Assembly (NCBI RefSeq): GCF_003568845.1
Contig: NZ_CP030126.1
Location: 2,383,001-2,447,000 of the forward strand
DNA from: Indioceanicola profundi
Lineage (GTDB): Bacteria; Pseudomonadota; Alphaproteobacteria; Azospirillales; Azospirillaceae
Length of the DNA: 64,000 bases
Direction of reading: 5' to 3'
Shown: positions 1 through 7,572 of the stretch, piece by piece
Layout: each line of letters opens with the position of its first letter
Numbering within the stretch: position 1 is the first letter of the stretch
Notes under the pieces: model-generated
The model's input: the letters and a program-made list of their open reading frames with translations, nothing else
The model's database searches: none
Told to the model about the DNA's origin: nothing
Program-made: the position numbers and the translations under genes

Positions 1-1323
1 TTTGGCGATGCGGCCCGCAATGGGATTCTGGTCCGCCGGGCGGCTGTCCCCCACCGGCATCGCCGCCCGGATCGCGGCCGCCGCCATGTCCGCCGCCTCC
101 TCGTCCGGGGCGTGCAGGATGCAGAGGGGGGCGCCCTGCGGCCCGACCTCCGTGCCGAGCGCCGCCACCTCGGTCAGGCCGACGGCATGGTCGACCGGTT
201 CCGTCGGCTTGGTGCGCCCGCCGCCCAGCGCCACGACCACAAGGCCGATGTCGCGGGTGGCATGGGCGGTGACGAAGCCCGGCCGTTCCGCCCGCACCTC
301 CCGCACCACCGGGGCCTTGGGCAGATGGTCCTGGTAGCGGTCCACGAAGTCGGAGGGGCCGCCCAGCGCGGTCACCATGCGCTGGAACCGCTCCGCCGCC
401 TCCCCGCTGCGCAGGGCCCGGTCGGCCTTGATTCGGGCGGCGTCCAGGCTGTCGGCCAGCCGGCCCAGCACCAGCATCTCCGCCGCCAGCTCCCGCGTCA
501 CGGCCCAGAGCCGCGAGTCGCCGGTGCCGTCGCGCAGCATCTCCACCGATTCCGCCACCTCCACCGCGTTGCCGGCCGTGCGGCCCAGCACTTGGTCCAT
601 GCCGGTCAGCAGCGCCACGGTGGGCAGGCCGGCCCCGTTGCCGGTTTCTACCAGCGCGGTGGCCAGGGCCTCCGCCCGCTCCGCACTGTCCATGAAGGCC
701 CCGTTGCCCAGCTTCACGTCCAGCACCAGCCCCTGGAGGCCGGCGGCCAGCTTCTTGGACAGGATGGAGGCGACGATGAGATCGATGCTCTCCACCGTCG
801 CGGTGACGTCGCGGATAGCGTAGAGGCGCTTGTCCGCCGGGGCGATGTCGGTGGTGGCGCCGACGATGGCGCAGCCGACATTGCCCACCACCCGGCGCAG
901 CGTGGCGATGTCCGGCAGCGCCTCATAGCCGGGAATGGCCTGCATCTTGTCCAGCGTGCCGCCGGTATGGCCCAGACCGCGGCCGGAGATCATGGGCACG
1001 AAGCCGCCGCAGGCCGCCACCACCGGGGCCAGCACCAGGCTGACCTTGTCGCCGACGCCGCCGGTGGAATGCTTGTCCAGCACCGGCCCGCCGAGGCGCG
1101 CATTCCCCCAGTCCAGCACCCGGCCGGACCGGGTCATGGCGCGCAGCAGGGCCACCCGCTCCCCCTCCTCCATCCCGCGCAGGAAGACGGCCATGGCGAA
1201 GGCCGCGGCCTGCCCGTCCGTCACCCGGCCGTCGGTCAGGCCGGCAATGAACTCCGCGATCTGGTCGTCGTTCAGCCGCCCGCCGTCGCGCTTGATCCGG
1301 ATGGTTTCCTGGGGAAGGAACAT
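1..1323 (-). CDS. deoA: Thymidine phosphorylase (3' end off window)
   Basis: Phosphorolysis of thymidine or deoxyuridine to the base and deoxyribose-1-phosphate, in the cytosolic pyrimidine salvage pathway. The 441 codons before the window edge contain DKHSTGGVGDK (about residues 83-93, phosphate binding) and the family signature SGRGLGHTGGTLDK (113-126), followed by the DVKLGNGAFM segment. DeoA is usually about 440 residues, so only the last few codons or the stop should be missing. The ATG at 1323 gives the normal family N-terminus (MFLPQETIRIKRDGG) and has an AGGA about 9 nt upstream. No other deo gene is visible; what lies downstream is outside the window. Upstream lies a long repeat-rich intergenic region. 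Confidence 0.95.
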   Translation of the reverse strand, partial: MFLPQETIRIKRDGGRLNDDQIAEFIAGLTDGRVTDGQAAAFAMAVFLRGMEEGERVALLRAMTRSGRVLDWGNARLGGPVLDKHSTGGVGDKVSLVLAPVVAACGGFVPMISGRGLGHTGGTLDKMQAIPGYEALPDIATLRRVVGNVGCAIVGATTDIAPADKRLYAIRDVTATVESIDLIVASILSKKLAAGLQGLVLDVKLGNGAFMDSAERAEALATALVETGNGAGLPTVALLTGMDQVLGRTAGNAVEVAESVEMLRDGTGDSRLWAVTRELAAEMLVLGRLADSLDAARIKADRALRSGEAAERFQRMVTALGGPSDFVDRYQDHLPKAPVVREVRAERPGFVTAHATRDIGLVVVALGGGRTKPTEPVDHAVGLTEVAALGTEVGPQGAPLCILHAPDEEAADMAAAAIRAAMPVGDSRPADQNPIAGRIAK

Positions 1324-1398
1324 GGAACGGGTCCTCGTCTGCGTCTCGGGTCCGCCCGACACTGACCATGCGGAAGCAGGAGGGTCAAGGCTCACGCC

Positions 1399-1431
1399 GT
1401 AGATCGCAAGGAGCCGCAGGCGGATTGCGAC
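1399..1431 (+). repeat. GTAG-headed REP palindrome, type 1
   Basis: A GTAG head is followed by an imperfect palindrome whose arms are TCGCAA and TTGCGA, with a Gly/Cys-rich-looking G/C loop. The same unit recurs at 2504-2536, 18284-18316, 39191-39221, 39266-39296 and 39316-39350. The tetranucleotide head plus hairpin fits the REP class associated elsewhere with RAYT transposases. No RAYT gene is in the window. Confidence 0.75.
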
Positions 1432-1452
1432 GGCGCCGCCTCGGTTCATGCC

Positions 1453-1482
1453 GTATGTCGGTCACGCGCCGCGTGGCCGACA
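1453..1482 (+). repeat. GTAG-like REP palindrome, type 2
   Basis: The unit GTATGTCGGTCACGCG is followed by the inverted arm CGTGGCCGACA. Close relatives lie at 1910-1939 (opposite orientation) and 1994-2023. The palindrome arms differ from type 1 (TCGGTCACGC instead of TCGCAAGGAG), but the head and size are similar. It forms the left flank of the first long hairpin. Confidence 0.65.
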
Positions 1483-1540
1483 GGCATCTGAGCCATTCGA
1501 CGCTGTTCTTCCTGTGGGGAGAGCTTGTCTGGGTTTTGGA

Positions 1541-1670
1541 AAGGATGAATAGGATGAATGGGATGGCACGCCGGACCGGCGGAGCCAGTCCTGTATCACC
1601 AGCCTGCACCGGCGGATGAAGTGCTCTCCCTCATCCTATTCATCCTATTCATCCTATTCATCCTTGCCTG
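1541..1670. repeat. Long hairpin of GGATGAATA 9-nt units
   Basis: The left arm (1541-1566) repeats the 9-mer GGATGAATA/GGATGAATG. The right arm (about 1630-1664) repeats CATCCTATT three times. The arms are complementary and separated by a roughly 65-nt G/C-rich spacer that is itself conserved at about 56787-56865. As DNA it could extrude a cruciform; as RNA it would make a long purine/pyrimidine stem. Because the period is nine, both strands stay open (Met-Asn-Arg repeats on one, Phe-Ile-Leu on the other), so short ORFs here are probably fortuitous. Confidence 0.75.
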
Positions 1671-1734
1671 ATAACCGAATGCCTGCCGGAGCCTGCGCGA
1701 ACCGAGCCAAATGTCTGGGTTGGTGACATCTCGA

Positions 1735-1876
1735 AAGATGAAAATGATGAAGAGGATGAAAATGATGGTGTGGGGCTATCTAACTCCGCCTTAGCTCCTG
1801 CCCGGTCTTGATTACTGCCTGCGGCGCGCCCGGTCCATCATTTTCATCCTCTTCATCTTTTTCATCATTCATGATG
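1735..1876. repeat. Long hairpin of GATGAAAAT-type units
   Basis: The arm at about 1736-1767 reads GATGAAAATGATGAAGAGG and then GATGAAAATGATGG. The arm at about 1831-1865 is its near-perfect reverse complement (CCATCATTTTCATCC, then CTTCATC). The stem is about 30 bp around a loop of about 64 nt. The preceding GACATCTCGAAA and following TGATGTCTCGG edges also recur at other copies. Confidence 0.75.
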
Positions 1877-1909
1877 TCTCGGACCTCGATGCCGAAGCGC
1901 AGACACTCC

Positions 1910-1939
1910 TGTCGGCTACGCTGCGCGTGACTGACCTAC
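1910..1939 (-). repeat. REP palindrome, type 2, inverted
   Basis: Read on the minus strand it is GTAGGTCAGTCACGCGC followed by the complementary arm GCGTAGCCGACA. It faces the copy at 1994-2023, so the two form an inverted pair about 54 nt apart, as in BIME-like composites. Confidence 0.65.
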
Positions 1940-1993
1940 TCCGGACATAGGTCCGTAGCGGCCCCGCCGCCTGGGCTCGTACACCGCAGAGCC

Positions 1994-2023
1994 GTAGGTC
2001 GGTCACGCGCAGCGTGGCCGACA
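1994..2023 (+). repeat. REP palindrome, type 2
   Basis: GTAGGTCGGTCACGCGC with the complementary arm GCGTGGCCGACA. It is the head of the second mosaic unit. About 35 nt further on lies the conserved segment GGACGCCGTCCTTCC, also seen at about 1500-1515, at about 2480 and, inverted, at about 56915-56935. Confidence 0.7.
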
Positions 2024-2089
2024 TTCATCGCTCATCCGCGCCATTGGACGCCGTCCTTCCTGTGGGGAGGCTTGTTTCGGGATGTGGGC

Positions 2090-2200
2090 AAGGATGAATG
2101 GGATGCATAGGATGACGGAGCCCCCATCATCTGCCAGTGCAGGTCGGTAATCCAGGACTGGCTCCGCCGGTCCCGCGCGCCATCCTATCCATCCTTGCCT
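2090..2200. repeat. Second GGATGAATG/CATCC hairpin copy
   Basis: The left arm (about 2090-2115) is AAGGATGAATGGGATG. The right arm (2181-2199) is CATCCTATCCATCCTTGCC. The spacer again contains the GGCTCCGCCGG segment of the first copy, here in the opposite orientation. The arms are shorter than at 1541-1670. Confidence 0.7.
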
Positions 2201-2254
2201 GGTGATAAGCCAGTCGCCGGAGCCCGCGCGGAAAGCGCCTAATGGCCGGGCCGG

Positions 2255-2460
2255 CGACATCTGGAAAGATGAAAATGATGAACAGGATGAAGATGATGGA
2301 GCGGAGCGCGCGGGTTGCTCGGTGAAGACTCGGGTTGCCTTGATCCTGCCTGCGGCGCGGCGGCGTAGCCGCCAATCACGTTCAAGAGGTCGGCACCCTG
2401 CCGACGCCCGGCAGGTCCATCATTTTCATCCTTTCCATCATTTTCATCTTTCGAACTGTC
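2255..2460. repeat. Second GATGAAAAT hairpin copy overlapping the TAXI gene
   Basis: The left arm (about 2266-2301) is AAGATGAAAATGATGAACAG followed by GATGAAGATGATGG. The right arm (about 2417-2455) is CCATCATTTTCATCC, TTCC, CATCATTTTCATC. Between them lies a conserved block, GGCGGCGTAGCCGCC then GAGGTCGGC...GCCGACGCCCGGCAGG. That block recurs near 39420-39450 and 56605-56670. The right part is read as protein by the TAXI gene on the minus strand. Confidence 0.75.
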
Positions 2461-3551
2461 ACCGCCCCCTCCACCGGGAGGACGGCGTCGAATGGACCCA
2501 CCCGTCGCAATACGCCTTCGGCTCCTTGCGACCTACTCCCCAGGGCAGGGAAGGACTTCGCCATGCATGCCGTAGGCCTTGGCGGCGGCCGGGTGCAGGG
2601 GGCGGCCAGACGGGCGCCGGCGGCATCGACGAGGCGGAGCCGCCCATCCCCGCTGGCCAGCAGGCTGCGGTTGGCGGGAAGCGCCAGGGCCTCGGTCAGG
2701 GAAAGGGTCTGGACAGGGTCCAGGTCGGGACGGCTGAACCAGACAGTGGCCTGAAGCAGGGTCTCCACCTCCCCCGTCTCGCCATAAAGGCCGGCGGGGA
2801 TCAGGCCCGGACCGGCGAAGGGATGCATGCGCATCAGGGCCTCCGCCCCCTCCCCCGTCACAGGGACGGGATGGGCGACGCCTTCCGCGGCAAGTTCCGC
2901 CACGTCCGGGTCCGGCCAGGCTGAAATGCGGAACAGCACATCCACCTCGCCCCGCCGCATCGCCTCCAACGCATCGGCCCCGCCGACCTGGACCATGCGC
3001 ACGTCGGCGCGTCGCAGGCCATGCGCCATCAGCATGCGGTCGGCCAACCGGCGGGCCTCGGTGCCGACGCGGCCTACCGCGACGCGGCGACCACGGATGT
3101 CGGCGGGCGTCGAGATGCCAAGTCCCGGCCGGACCAGCACATGCAGCGCTTCCGCATAGAGGTCGCCCAGAATGACCAGATCGGCGCGCGGGTCCTCCGC
3201 CCGCGACGGGCAGCGGGCGCCGAACACCGCCTGCGCCGGGGCGAGGCCGGTTTCCAGCTCACCCGCCGCGACGGCGCGGATAATGTCCTGCGAACCGTTC
3301 AGGCTCTGCGCCAACGCGACCACGCCGGCAGCGCCACAGGGCCGGTCCGGAGCGCAGGGCGGCATTCCGGGAGGACGCGACAGCGCGGCTGCCAGCGATG
3401 CCCCCGCCTCATAGGACAGCGAGGTGGCCGGCCCGGCCGCGATGCGGAGGTATCGCACCTCGGCCGCCGGGACGCCGGGCGCACGGAACGCCATCACGGC
3501 CAGGGCGGCGATCAGGAGCAGCGGAATGATCCGCAAGGCGTTGATCAGCAT
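2382..3551 (-). CDS. TAXI-family TRAP substrate-binding protein, C-terminus replaced by repeat-encoded tail
   Basis: Periplasmic solute-binding protein of the TAXI type. It has an N-terminal hydrophobic signal (LIPLLLIAALAVMAF-like, residues 8-22), then YLRIAAGPATSLSYEAGASL and the Asn/Gly-containing segment SLNGSQDIIRAV. The ATG at 3551 is preferred over an upstream in-frame start because it begins the signal peptide. The open frame is 389 codons, but family similarity stops at about residue 322. A C tract of five (2598-2602 on the plus strand) is one C short. With six, the protein would end LHPAAAKAYGMHGEVLPCPG at a TAG at 2533-2535, which is the typical TAXI ending. As it stands, the last ~70 residues are translated from a REP palindrome and a repeat arm (KMKMMERMKMM, then DLPGVGRVPTS). 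No DctQ/DctM-type permease gene is nearby. Confidence 0.8.
   Translation of the reverse strand: MLINALRIIPLLLIAALAVMAFRAPGVPAAEVRYLRIAAGPATSLSYEAGASLAAALSRPPGMPPCAPDRPCGAAGVVALAQSLNGSQDIIRAVAAGELETGLAPAQAVFGARCPSRAEDPRADLVILGDLYAEALHVLVRPGLGISTPADIRGRRVAVGRVGTEARRLADRMLMAHGLRRADVRMVQVGGADALEAMRRGEVDVLFRISAWPDPDVAELAAEGVAHPVPVTGEGAEALMRMHPFAGPGLIPAGLYGETGEVETLLQATVWFSRPDLDPVQTLSLTEALALPANRSLLASGDGRLRLVDAAGARLAAPCTRPPPRPTACMAKSFPALGSRSQGAEGVLRRVGPFDAVLPVEGAVTVRKMKMMERMKMMDLPGVGRVPTS
2504..2536 (-). repeat. REP palindrome, type 1, at the ancestral stop of the TAXI gene
   Basis: Minus-strand reading GTAGGTCGCAAGGAGCC...GGCGTATTGCGAC. The TAG inside the GTAG head is exactly the stop codon the TAXI gene would use if its frame were intact, so the element abuts the gene end. 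Confidence 0.75.
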
Positions 3552-3705
3552 GGGAGGACCGGCGGTTGGCCGGGGCGGATCGCCGCGGCTGCCAAAATCT
3601 GCCGTACAACGCTTACCACAGCGTTTCAAGTCAACGTCGTGGGCCGGCGTTCAGGTGATTTCGTCCGGCTGTGGCAATGCCGCCTCACTCTCTAAAGAGG
3701 TATGC

Positions 3706-4068
3706 CTAGCTCTCCGGCGCGCAGGCGGCCCGCTCACGATTCTGGTCGTCGCGGGCGGCCGGGGCGCAGACCATACGGTTGGAAAAGCGGAAGCTTCCGT
3801 CGCGCGTGCGCCGCACCGCGATATCGTTGGAGAACTGCACCCAACCGGCGCTGCCCCAATGGCTGGAGATGCCGTTGGAAAAGGCGAGCGACCCGTCCGG
3901 GCGCTTCGCCACCGAAACACCGGTCTGGAACTCGATCTCGCCCGCCCCGTTCAGCGCGGCCGAGAGACCATTGCTGCAGGCGACGGTCTGATCGATGCGG
4001 GTGCAGGTGAAGGGATCGGTGCCGGAGGTCAGCACCATCACATAGACGGCGATCTCAAGCGGGTTCAT
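3706..4068 (-). CDS. Hypothetical protein with SN-G/D repeats
   Basis: A 120-residue protein I do not recognise. From about residue 30 it repeats a short pattern around Ser-Asn: ACSNGLSAAL, LAFSNGISSHW, VQFSNDIAV, FRFSNRMVC. Each is spaced about 15-20 residues apart, with FQTGVSV as a degenerate unit. Such spacing suggests stacked beta-hairpins. Three Cys are present (TCT, ACS, VCA), and there is no signal peptide or clear transmembrane helix, although the N-terminus (IAVYVMVL) is hydrophobic. The ATG at 4068 follows a short GC-rich gap. It lies between the TAXI gene and a small membrane protein, all on the minus strand but widely spaced, so co-transcription is uncertain. Confidence 0.55.
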   Translation of the reverse strand: MNPLEIAVYVMVLTSGTDPFTCTRIDQTVACSNGLSAALNGAGEIEFQTGVSVAKRPDGSLAFSNGISSHWGSAGWVQFSNDIAVRRTRDGSFRFSNRMVCAPAARDDQNRERAACAPES

Positions 4069-4113
4069 GGGGCGCGCATCTCCACGGGCACGCCGGCCGG
4101 CGGGCCTACCCCC

Positions 4114-4374
4114 TTATATACGATTCGGAACGGCTGCGCGCGGTCCCAATTCGCTGGAGGAGGCTGGTTCCCGCTGTTTGGCGGCCACTGCCCTTCCCGG
4201 CTCCTTCACCGGCGCGAAGGCCAGGGCGAAGAGCAGGCCCGCATAGATCAGCATCAGGATCTTGGCCGTCACCGCCAGATGCGTCGGCAGCGATCCGAAC
4301 AGGGTCATGCCGAGCGACGCGACGGCGAAGAAGCCGGAGAAGACCAGCGGACCTTTGTGCAGCACCTTGGGCAT
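4114..4374 (-). CDS. Small membrane protein, hypothetical
   Basis: An 86-residue protein with two predicted membrane helices (GFFAVASLGMTLFGSL and ILMLIYAGLLFALAFAPV) and a polar, Arg/Pro/Ser-rich cytosolic tail. The ATG at 4374 is chosen over the in-frame ATG nine codons upstream because GGGAGG sits about 7 nt before it. I cannot assign a function. It has the look of the short two-helix proteins that are common and unnamed in this class. Confidence 0.6.
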   Translation of the reverse strand: MPKVLHKGPLVFSGFFAVASLGMTLFGSLPTHLAVTAKILMLIYAGLLFALAFAPVKEPGRAVAAKQREPASSSELGPRAAVPNRI

Positions 4375-4507
4375 GCGCGACCTCCCTTTCTCAAGGTCCA
4401 TGTGGGTCCGAGAGCCGGGGGCGCAAGGAAGAATCGTAAGCTGCTCAATGCATTACGGTACACGGCGTAGGGGTATTGGTCCGGCGTCGACGGCGCCTCA
4501 CCCCCTG

Positions 4508-5272
4508 TCAGTTCCGCGCGATCAGGAACAGGCGGCGGAAGGGGAACAGCGTGTTGCCGTTCTTCTCCGGCGGGTAAGCCTGGCGCAGCCGGTCGCGGTA
4601 TGTGGCCAGGAAATCCTCCAGCTCCGCCCCCTTCAGCGTTTCCAGTACCGGCAGCAGTCCGGTGGCGCGTACCCAGGTCAGCACCGGGTCCGTCCCGTCC
4701 AGCTCATGCAGGTACTCCGTCTCCCACATCTCGACCGAGGAGCAGACCGGGGAGAGCCAGCGCCAGTATTGGCGGGGCGGCTGGACATGTTCATGCACCA
4801 GCTTGCCGGCTAGCTTCTCCGCCCAGGGGCCCTGCGCGGCGACATCCCGCATCAGCGCATGGCTGGGCGCGTCGAAGTTGCGGGGCATCTGCACCGCCAG
4901 CACGCCGCCCGCCTTCAGCGCGCAGAGCAGGCGGGGGAAAAGGCGGGAATGGTCCGGCAGCCAGTGCAGGGTCGCGTTGGAGAAGATCAGGTCGGCCGGC
5001 TGGGTCGGCTTCCACTGGCCGATATCCGCCAGCTCCCACGCCACGCGGGACTGGCTGCGCGCCGCCTCCGCCAGCATGCTCTGGGAGCTGTCGATGCCGA
5101 CCACGCGGGCCGCCGGATAACGGTCGGCCAGCATCCGGGTCAGCCGCCCGGTGCCGCAGCCCAGATCGACGATCCGGTCCGGATGCATGGTCGGCAGGGC
5201 CGCGATCAGATCGTGGCCGGGGCGCAGCCGCGCCGCCTGGAACAGTTCGTAGCTCTGCGGGTCCCAGGCCAT
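4508..5272 (-). CDS. tam: Trans-aconitate 2-methyltransferase
   Basis: SAM-dependent methylation of trans-aconitate, which relieves inhibition of aconitase; cytosolic. The 254 residues begin MAWDPQSYELFQAARLRP, typical of Tam. SAM motif I is VDLGCGTGRLT (about residues 35-45). The acidic end of strand 2 is VVGIDSSQSM, and the Tam-specific stretches SNATLHWLPDH and VQMPRNFDAPSH are present. The C-terminal FPFRRLFLIA is also typical. The start at 5272 is set by this N-terminus; an upstream in-frame ATG would add a low-complexity stretch made from a tandem repeat. The downstream neighbour is a small membrane protein with a gap of about 130 bp. Confidence 0.92.
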   Translation of the reverse strand: MAWDPQSYELFQAARLRPGHDLIAALPTMHPDRIVDLGCGTGRLTRMLADRYPAARVVGIDSSQSMLAEAARSQSRVAWELADIGQWKPTQPADLIFSNATLHWLPDHSRLFPRLLCALKAGGVLAVQMPRNFDAPSHALMRDVAAQGPWAEKLAGKLVHEHVQPPRQYWRWLSPVCSSVEMWETEYLHELDGTDPVLTWVRATGLLPVLETLKGAELEDFLATYRDRLRQAYPPEKNGNTLFPFRRLFLIARN

Positions 5273-5285
5273 GCGCTCCCTCCCT

Positions 5286-5332
5286 CGTCTTCTTCGGCCC
5301 TTCGTCTTCTTCGGCCGCTCGTCTTCTTCGGC
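5286..5332. repeat. Three tandem CGTCTTCTTCGGC units
   Basis: Three copies of the 13-mer CGTCTTCTTCGGC, separated by 3-4 nt, lie 14-60 nt upstream of the tam start. On the tam strand the unit reads GCCGAAGAAGACG. They occupy the leader or promoter of tam. Confidence 0.8.
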
Positions 5333-5370
5333 GCATTGATGCGCCTGTCGGGAGGGGCTTGCCAAGAGGC

Positions 5371-6804
5371 CTAGCCGAAGCGGGAGAGGAAGGAGACCAG
5401 CCGCCTGCTGCCGGCGCTGAAGAGCTTCGGCGTGAAGAAGGCCCCGGCGGCGCGCTTGTTGACCTCCCCCAGCGTGGGATAGGGGGCGATCATGCTGGTG
5501 AAGGCGTTCAGCTTCAGCCCGGCGGTGATGGCCAGCGCCCAGGGCTGGATCAGCTCCCCCGCATGGGCGCCGACGATGCCGGCCCCCAGCACCTGGCCCC
5601 CGGCATCGGTCACCACCTTGGCGAAGCCCTCGGTCAGCCGCTCCGCCTGCGCGCGGTCGTTCTCATGCAGGGGCCAGGACACGGCGCGCACCTTGTCGCC
5701 ATGCCGCTCCCGCGCCGCGGCCTCCGTCAGCCCGACCTGCGCCAGTTCCGGGTCCGTGTAGGTGACCCAGGGCAGCGCCTTGTAATCCACCTTGGAGGGC
5801 AGCTTGAACAGCATGCCCTTGATCACGACCCCGGCATGGTAGCCGGCCACATGGGTGAACTGGGGCCCGCCCGCGGCATCCCCCACCGCATAGACCCTGC
5901 GGTTGGTGGTGGAGCGCAGGCCGCTGTCCACGGTGACGCCCTTCGGGGTGAAGGCGATGTCGGCGGCCTCCAGCCCCAGCCCGTCCACATTGACCTTGCG
6001 CCCGGCGGCCACCAGCAGCTCCGTGCCCTCCACCCGCTCCTCCCCGCCATCGGACTTCAGCACGATGGCGATGCCGTCCCCCGCCTTCTCCACCCGCAGG
6101 ATCTCCGCCCCCTCGCGGATGTCGATGCCCTCCGCGGTCAGGGCCTTGCGCACCACCGCCACCAGCTCCGGATCGTCCTTGGGCATGATGGTGGAGCGCT
6201 CGACCACCGTGACCTTCGCCCCCAGGCGACGGTGCGCCTGCGCCATCTCCATTCCGATGGGGCCGCCGCCGATGATCAGCAGGTGGCCGGGCAAGGCGGT
6301 CCGGTTGAACAGGGTTTCGTTCGTGAGATAGGGCACCGCCTCAATGCCGGGGATCGGCGGTGTCGCGGCGCGACTGCCGGTGGCGATGACGAATCGCTTG
6401 GCCCGGACCACATGGCCGGCATCCGTCTCCACCGTATCCGGGCCGGCGAAGCGGGCGGCGGCCAGGATCACCCGCACCCCCAGCCCCTCGAACCGCGCCA
6501 CCGAATCGTTGGGCTCGATAGCCGCGATGACGCCGTGAACGTGCGCGTGGGTCCTGGCGAAGTCGATCTCCGGCTCCTGCGCCACGACGCCGAAGCGCCC
6601 GGCGGTGCGGATGGCGTGCGCCGCCTTGCCCGCGGCCAGCAGCGCCTTGGACGGCACGCAGCCGGTGTTCAGGCAATCCCCGCCCATGAGGTGCTTCTCG
6701 ATCAGCACCACCTTGCGGCCGAGCTGGGCCGCCCCTGCCGCCACCGACAGCCCGCCGGACCCGGCCCCGATGATGCAGATGTCGGCGGTGATCGTCTCAG
6801 CCAT
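5371..6804 (-). CDS. Mercuric-reductase-like pyridine nucleotide-disulfide oxidoreductase
   Basis: FAD- and NAD(P)H-dependent flavoprotein of the lipoamide dehydrogenase / mercuric reductase superfamily (477 aa). The N-terminal FAD fold has GAGSGG (13-18). The redox-active disulfide CLNTGCVPSK holds Cys44 and Cys49. The NAD(P) fold has IGGGPIGMEMA. A second FAD motif is VYAVGDAAGG, and there is a C-terminal dimerisation domain. The usual His-Pro-Thr near the C-terminus is replaced by YPTLGE, and there is no Cys pair at the extreme C-terminus, so it is neither a standard Lpd nor a canonical MerA. The preceding TVP38-like gene is 18 bp away; such pairs are common in proteobacteria. The physiological substrate is unknown. 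Confidence 0.85.
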   Translation of the reverse strand: MAETITADICIIGAGSGGLSVAAGAAQLGRKVVLIEKHLMGGDCLNTGCVPSKALLAAGKAAHAIRTAGRFGVVAQEPEIDFARTHAHVHGVIAAIEPNDSVARFEGLGVRVILAAARFAGPDTVETDAGHVVRAKRFVIATGSRAATPPIPGIEAVPYLTNETLFNRTALPGHLLIIGGGPIGMEMAQAHRRLGAKVTVVERSTIMPKDDPELVAVVRKALTAEGIDIREGAEILRVEKAGDGIAIVLKSDGGEERVEGTELLVAAGRKVNVDGLGLEAADIAFTPKGVTVDSGLRSTTNRRVYAVGDAAGGPQFTHVAGYHAGVVIKGMLFKLPSKVDYKALPWVTYTDPELAQVGLTEAAARERHGDKVRAVSWPLHENDRAQAERLTEGFAKVVTDAGGQVLGAGIVGAHAGELIQPWALAITAGLKLNAFTSMIAPYPTLGEVNKRAAGAFFTPKLFSAGSRRLVSFLSRFG

Positions 6805-6822
6805 CGGCGCGCTCCTCTCGGG

Positions 6823-7572
6823 TCAGCTCTTGCGAGCGCGCAGCCGCTTGGCCGCGACGGGGATCAGGGCCAGCACAGCAAGCCCCAGGATGGGCAGCAG
6901 GATTTCCGCCCGGAAAATGATGGAAAGGTCGGGCGTGCCCCCCGCTTCGAACACCGAGCCCAGCCCGTTGCCGACGCTGGCATACACAAGGCTGCCGGGG
7001 ATGATGCCGATGAAGGTGGCCAGCACGAAGGTGCCGGGTTTCACGCCCAGGAAGGCCGGCACCAGATTGACCAGCCAGAAGGGGAAGGCCGGCACCAGCC
7101 GCAGGAACAGCAGATAGCTGAAAGCCCCGTCCCTGAACCCCGCCTCCAGCCGATGAAGCCAGGGGCCGGCCTTGGCGCGGAGAAGGTCGGAAAGCGCGGT
7201 GCGGGCCGCCAGGAAGATGGCAGTAGCCCCCAGCGTCGCTCCCGTCACCGAATAGGCCGCCCCCGCCCACGTCCCGAACAGGAATCCGCCGCCCAGCGTC
7301 AGGAAGATCGCGCCTGGAATGCTGAGCGCCGCCACCAGCGCATAGGCGCCGATGAAGCACAGGGCTGCCAGCAGGTGGTTGGCTTCGACGAACGCCGTCA
7401 GCGCCTGCCGGTTCGCCGCCAGCGCATCGAAGCTCAGCCAGCGGTCCAGGTCGAAGGCGAAGACCAGGGCGATGCCTGCGAGGATTGCCGCCAGCGGCAG
7501 CAGCCGCTTCACCAGGCCGGCCCGACCGGTTCCTGTTCCTGGCTCATGGCCGGCCGCGCCGGTGGTCTGCAT
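6823..7572 (-). CDS. TVP38/TMEM64 (DedA-like) family membrane protein
   Basis: An inner-membrane protein of 249 residues with about six hydrophobic segments. It carries the family core: GAYALVAALSIPGAIFLTLG, GGFLFGTWAG, then FLRLVPAFPFWLVN (the F-L-R-L-x-P signature) and GIIPGSLVY. Relatives are thought to act in lipid scrambling or envelope homeostasis; the substrate here is not known. The start at 7572 (MQTTGAAGHEP) has GGAA 6-9 nt upstream and is preferred over a long in-frame extension without membrane character. It overlaps nothing and is followed 18 bp later by the flavoprotein, so the two probably form an operon. Confidence 0.88.
   Translation of the reverse strand: MQTTGAAGHEPGTGTGRAGLVKRLLPLAAILAGIALVFAFDLDRWLSFDALAANRQALTAFVEANHLLAALCFIGAYALVAALSIPGAIFLTLGGGFLFGTWAGAAYSVTGATLGATAIFLAARTALSDLLRAKAGPWLHRLEAGFRDGAFSYLLFLRLVPAFPFWLVNLVPAFLGVKPGTFVLATFIGIIPGSLVYASVGNGLGSVFEAGGTPDLSIIFRAEILLPILGLAVLALIPVAAKRLRARKS

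Noticed and set aside
1541-1876. CRISPR-like array
   Set aside because: The repeat units are 9 nt, contiguous and without unique spacers of constant size, and there are no cas genes.
1385-2375. Several short ORFs in the repeat region, some with Phe-Ile-Leu repeats
   Set aside because: They follow from the 9-nt periodicity of the repeat arms, have no ribosome-binding site, and differ in frame and length between copies. I treat them as repeat DNA.
5371-6804. True mercuric reductase
   Set aside because: There is no N-terminal heavy-metal-associated domain, no C-terminal Cys pair and no mer gene nearby; the general flavoprotein call is safer.
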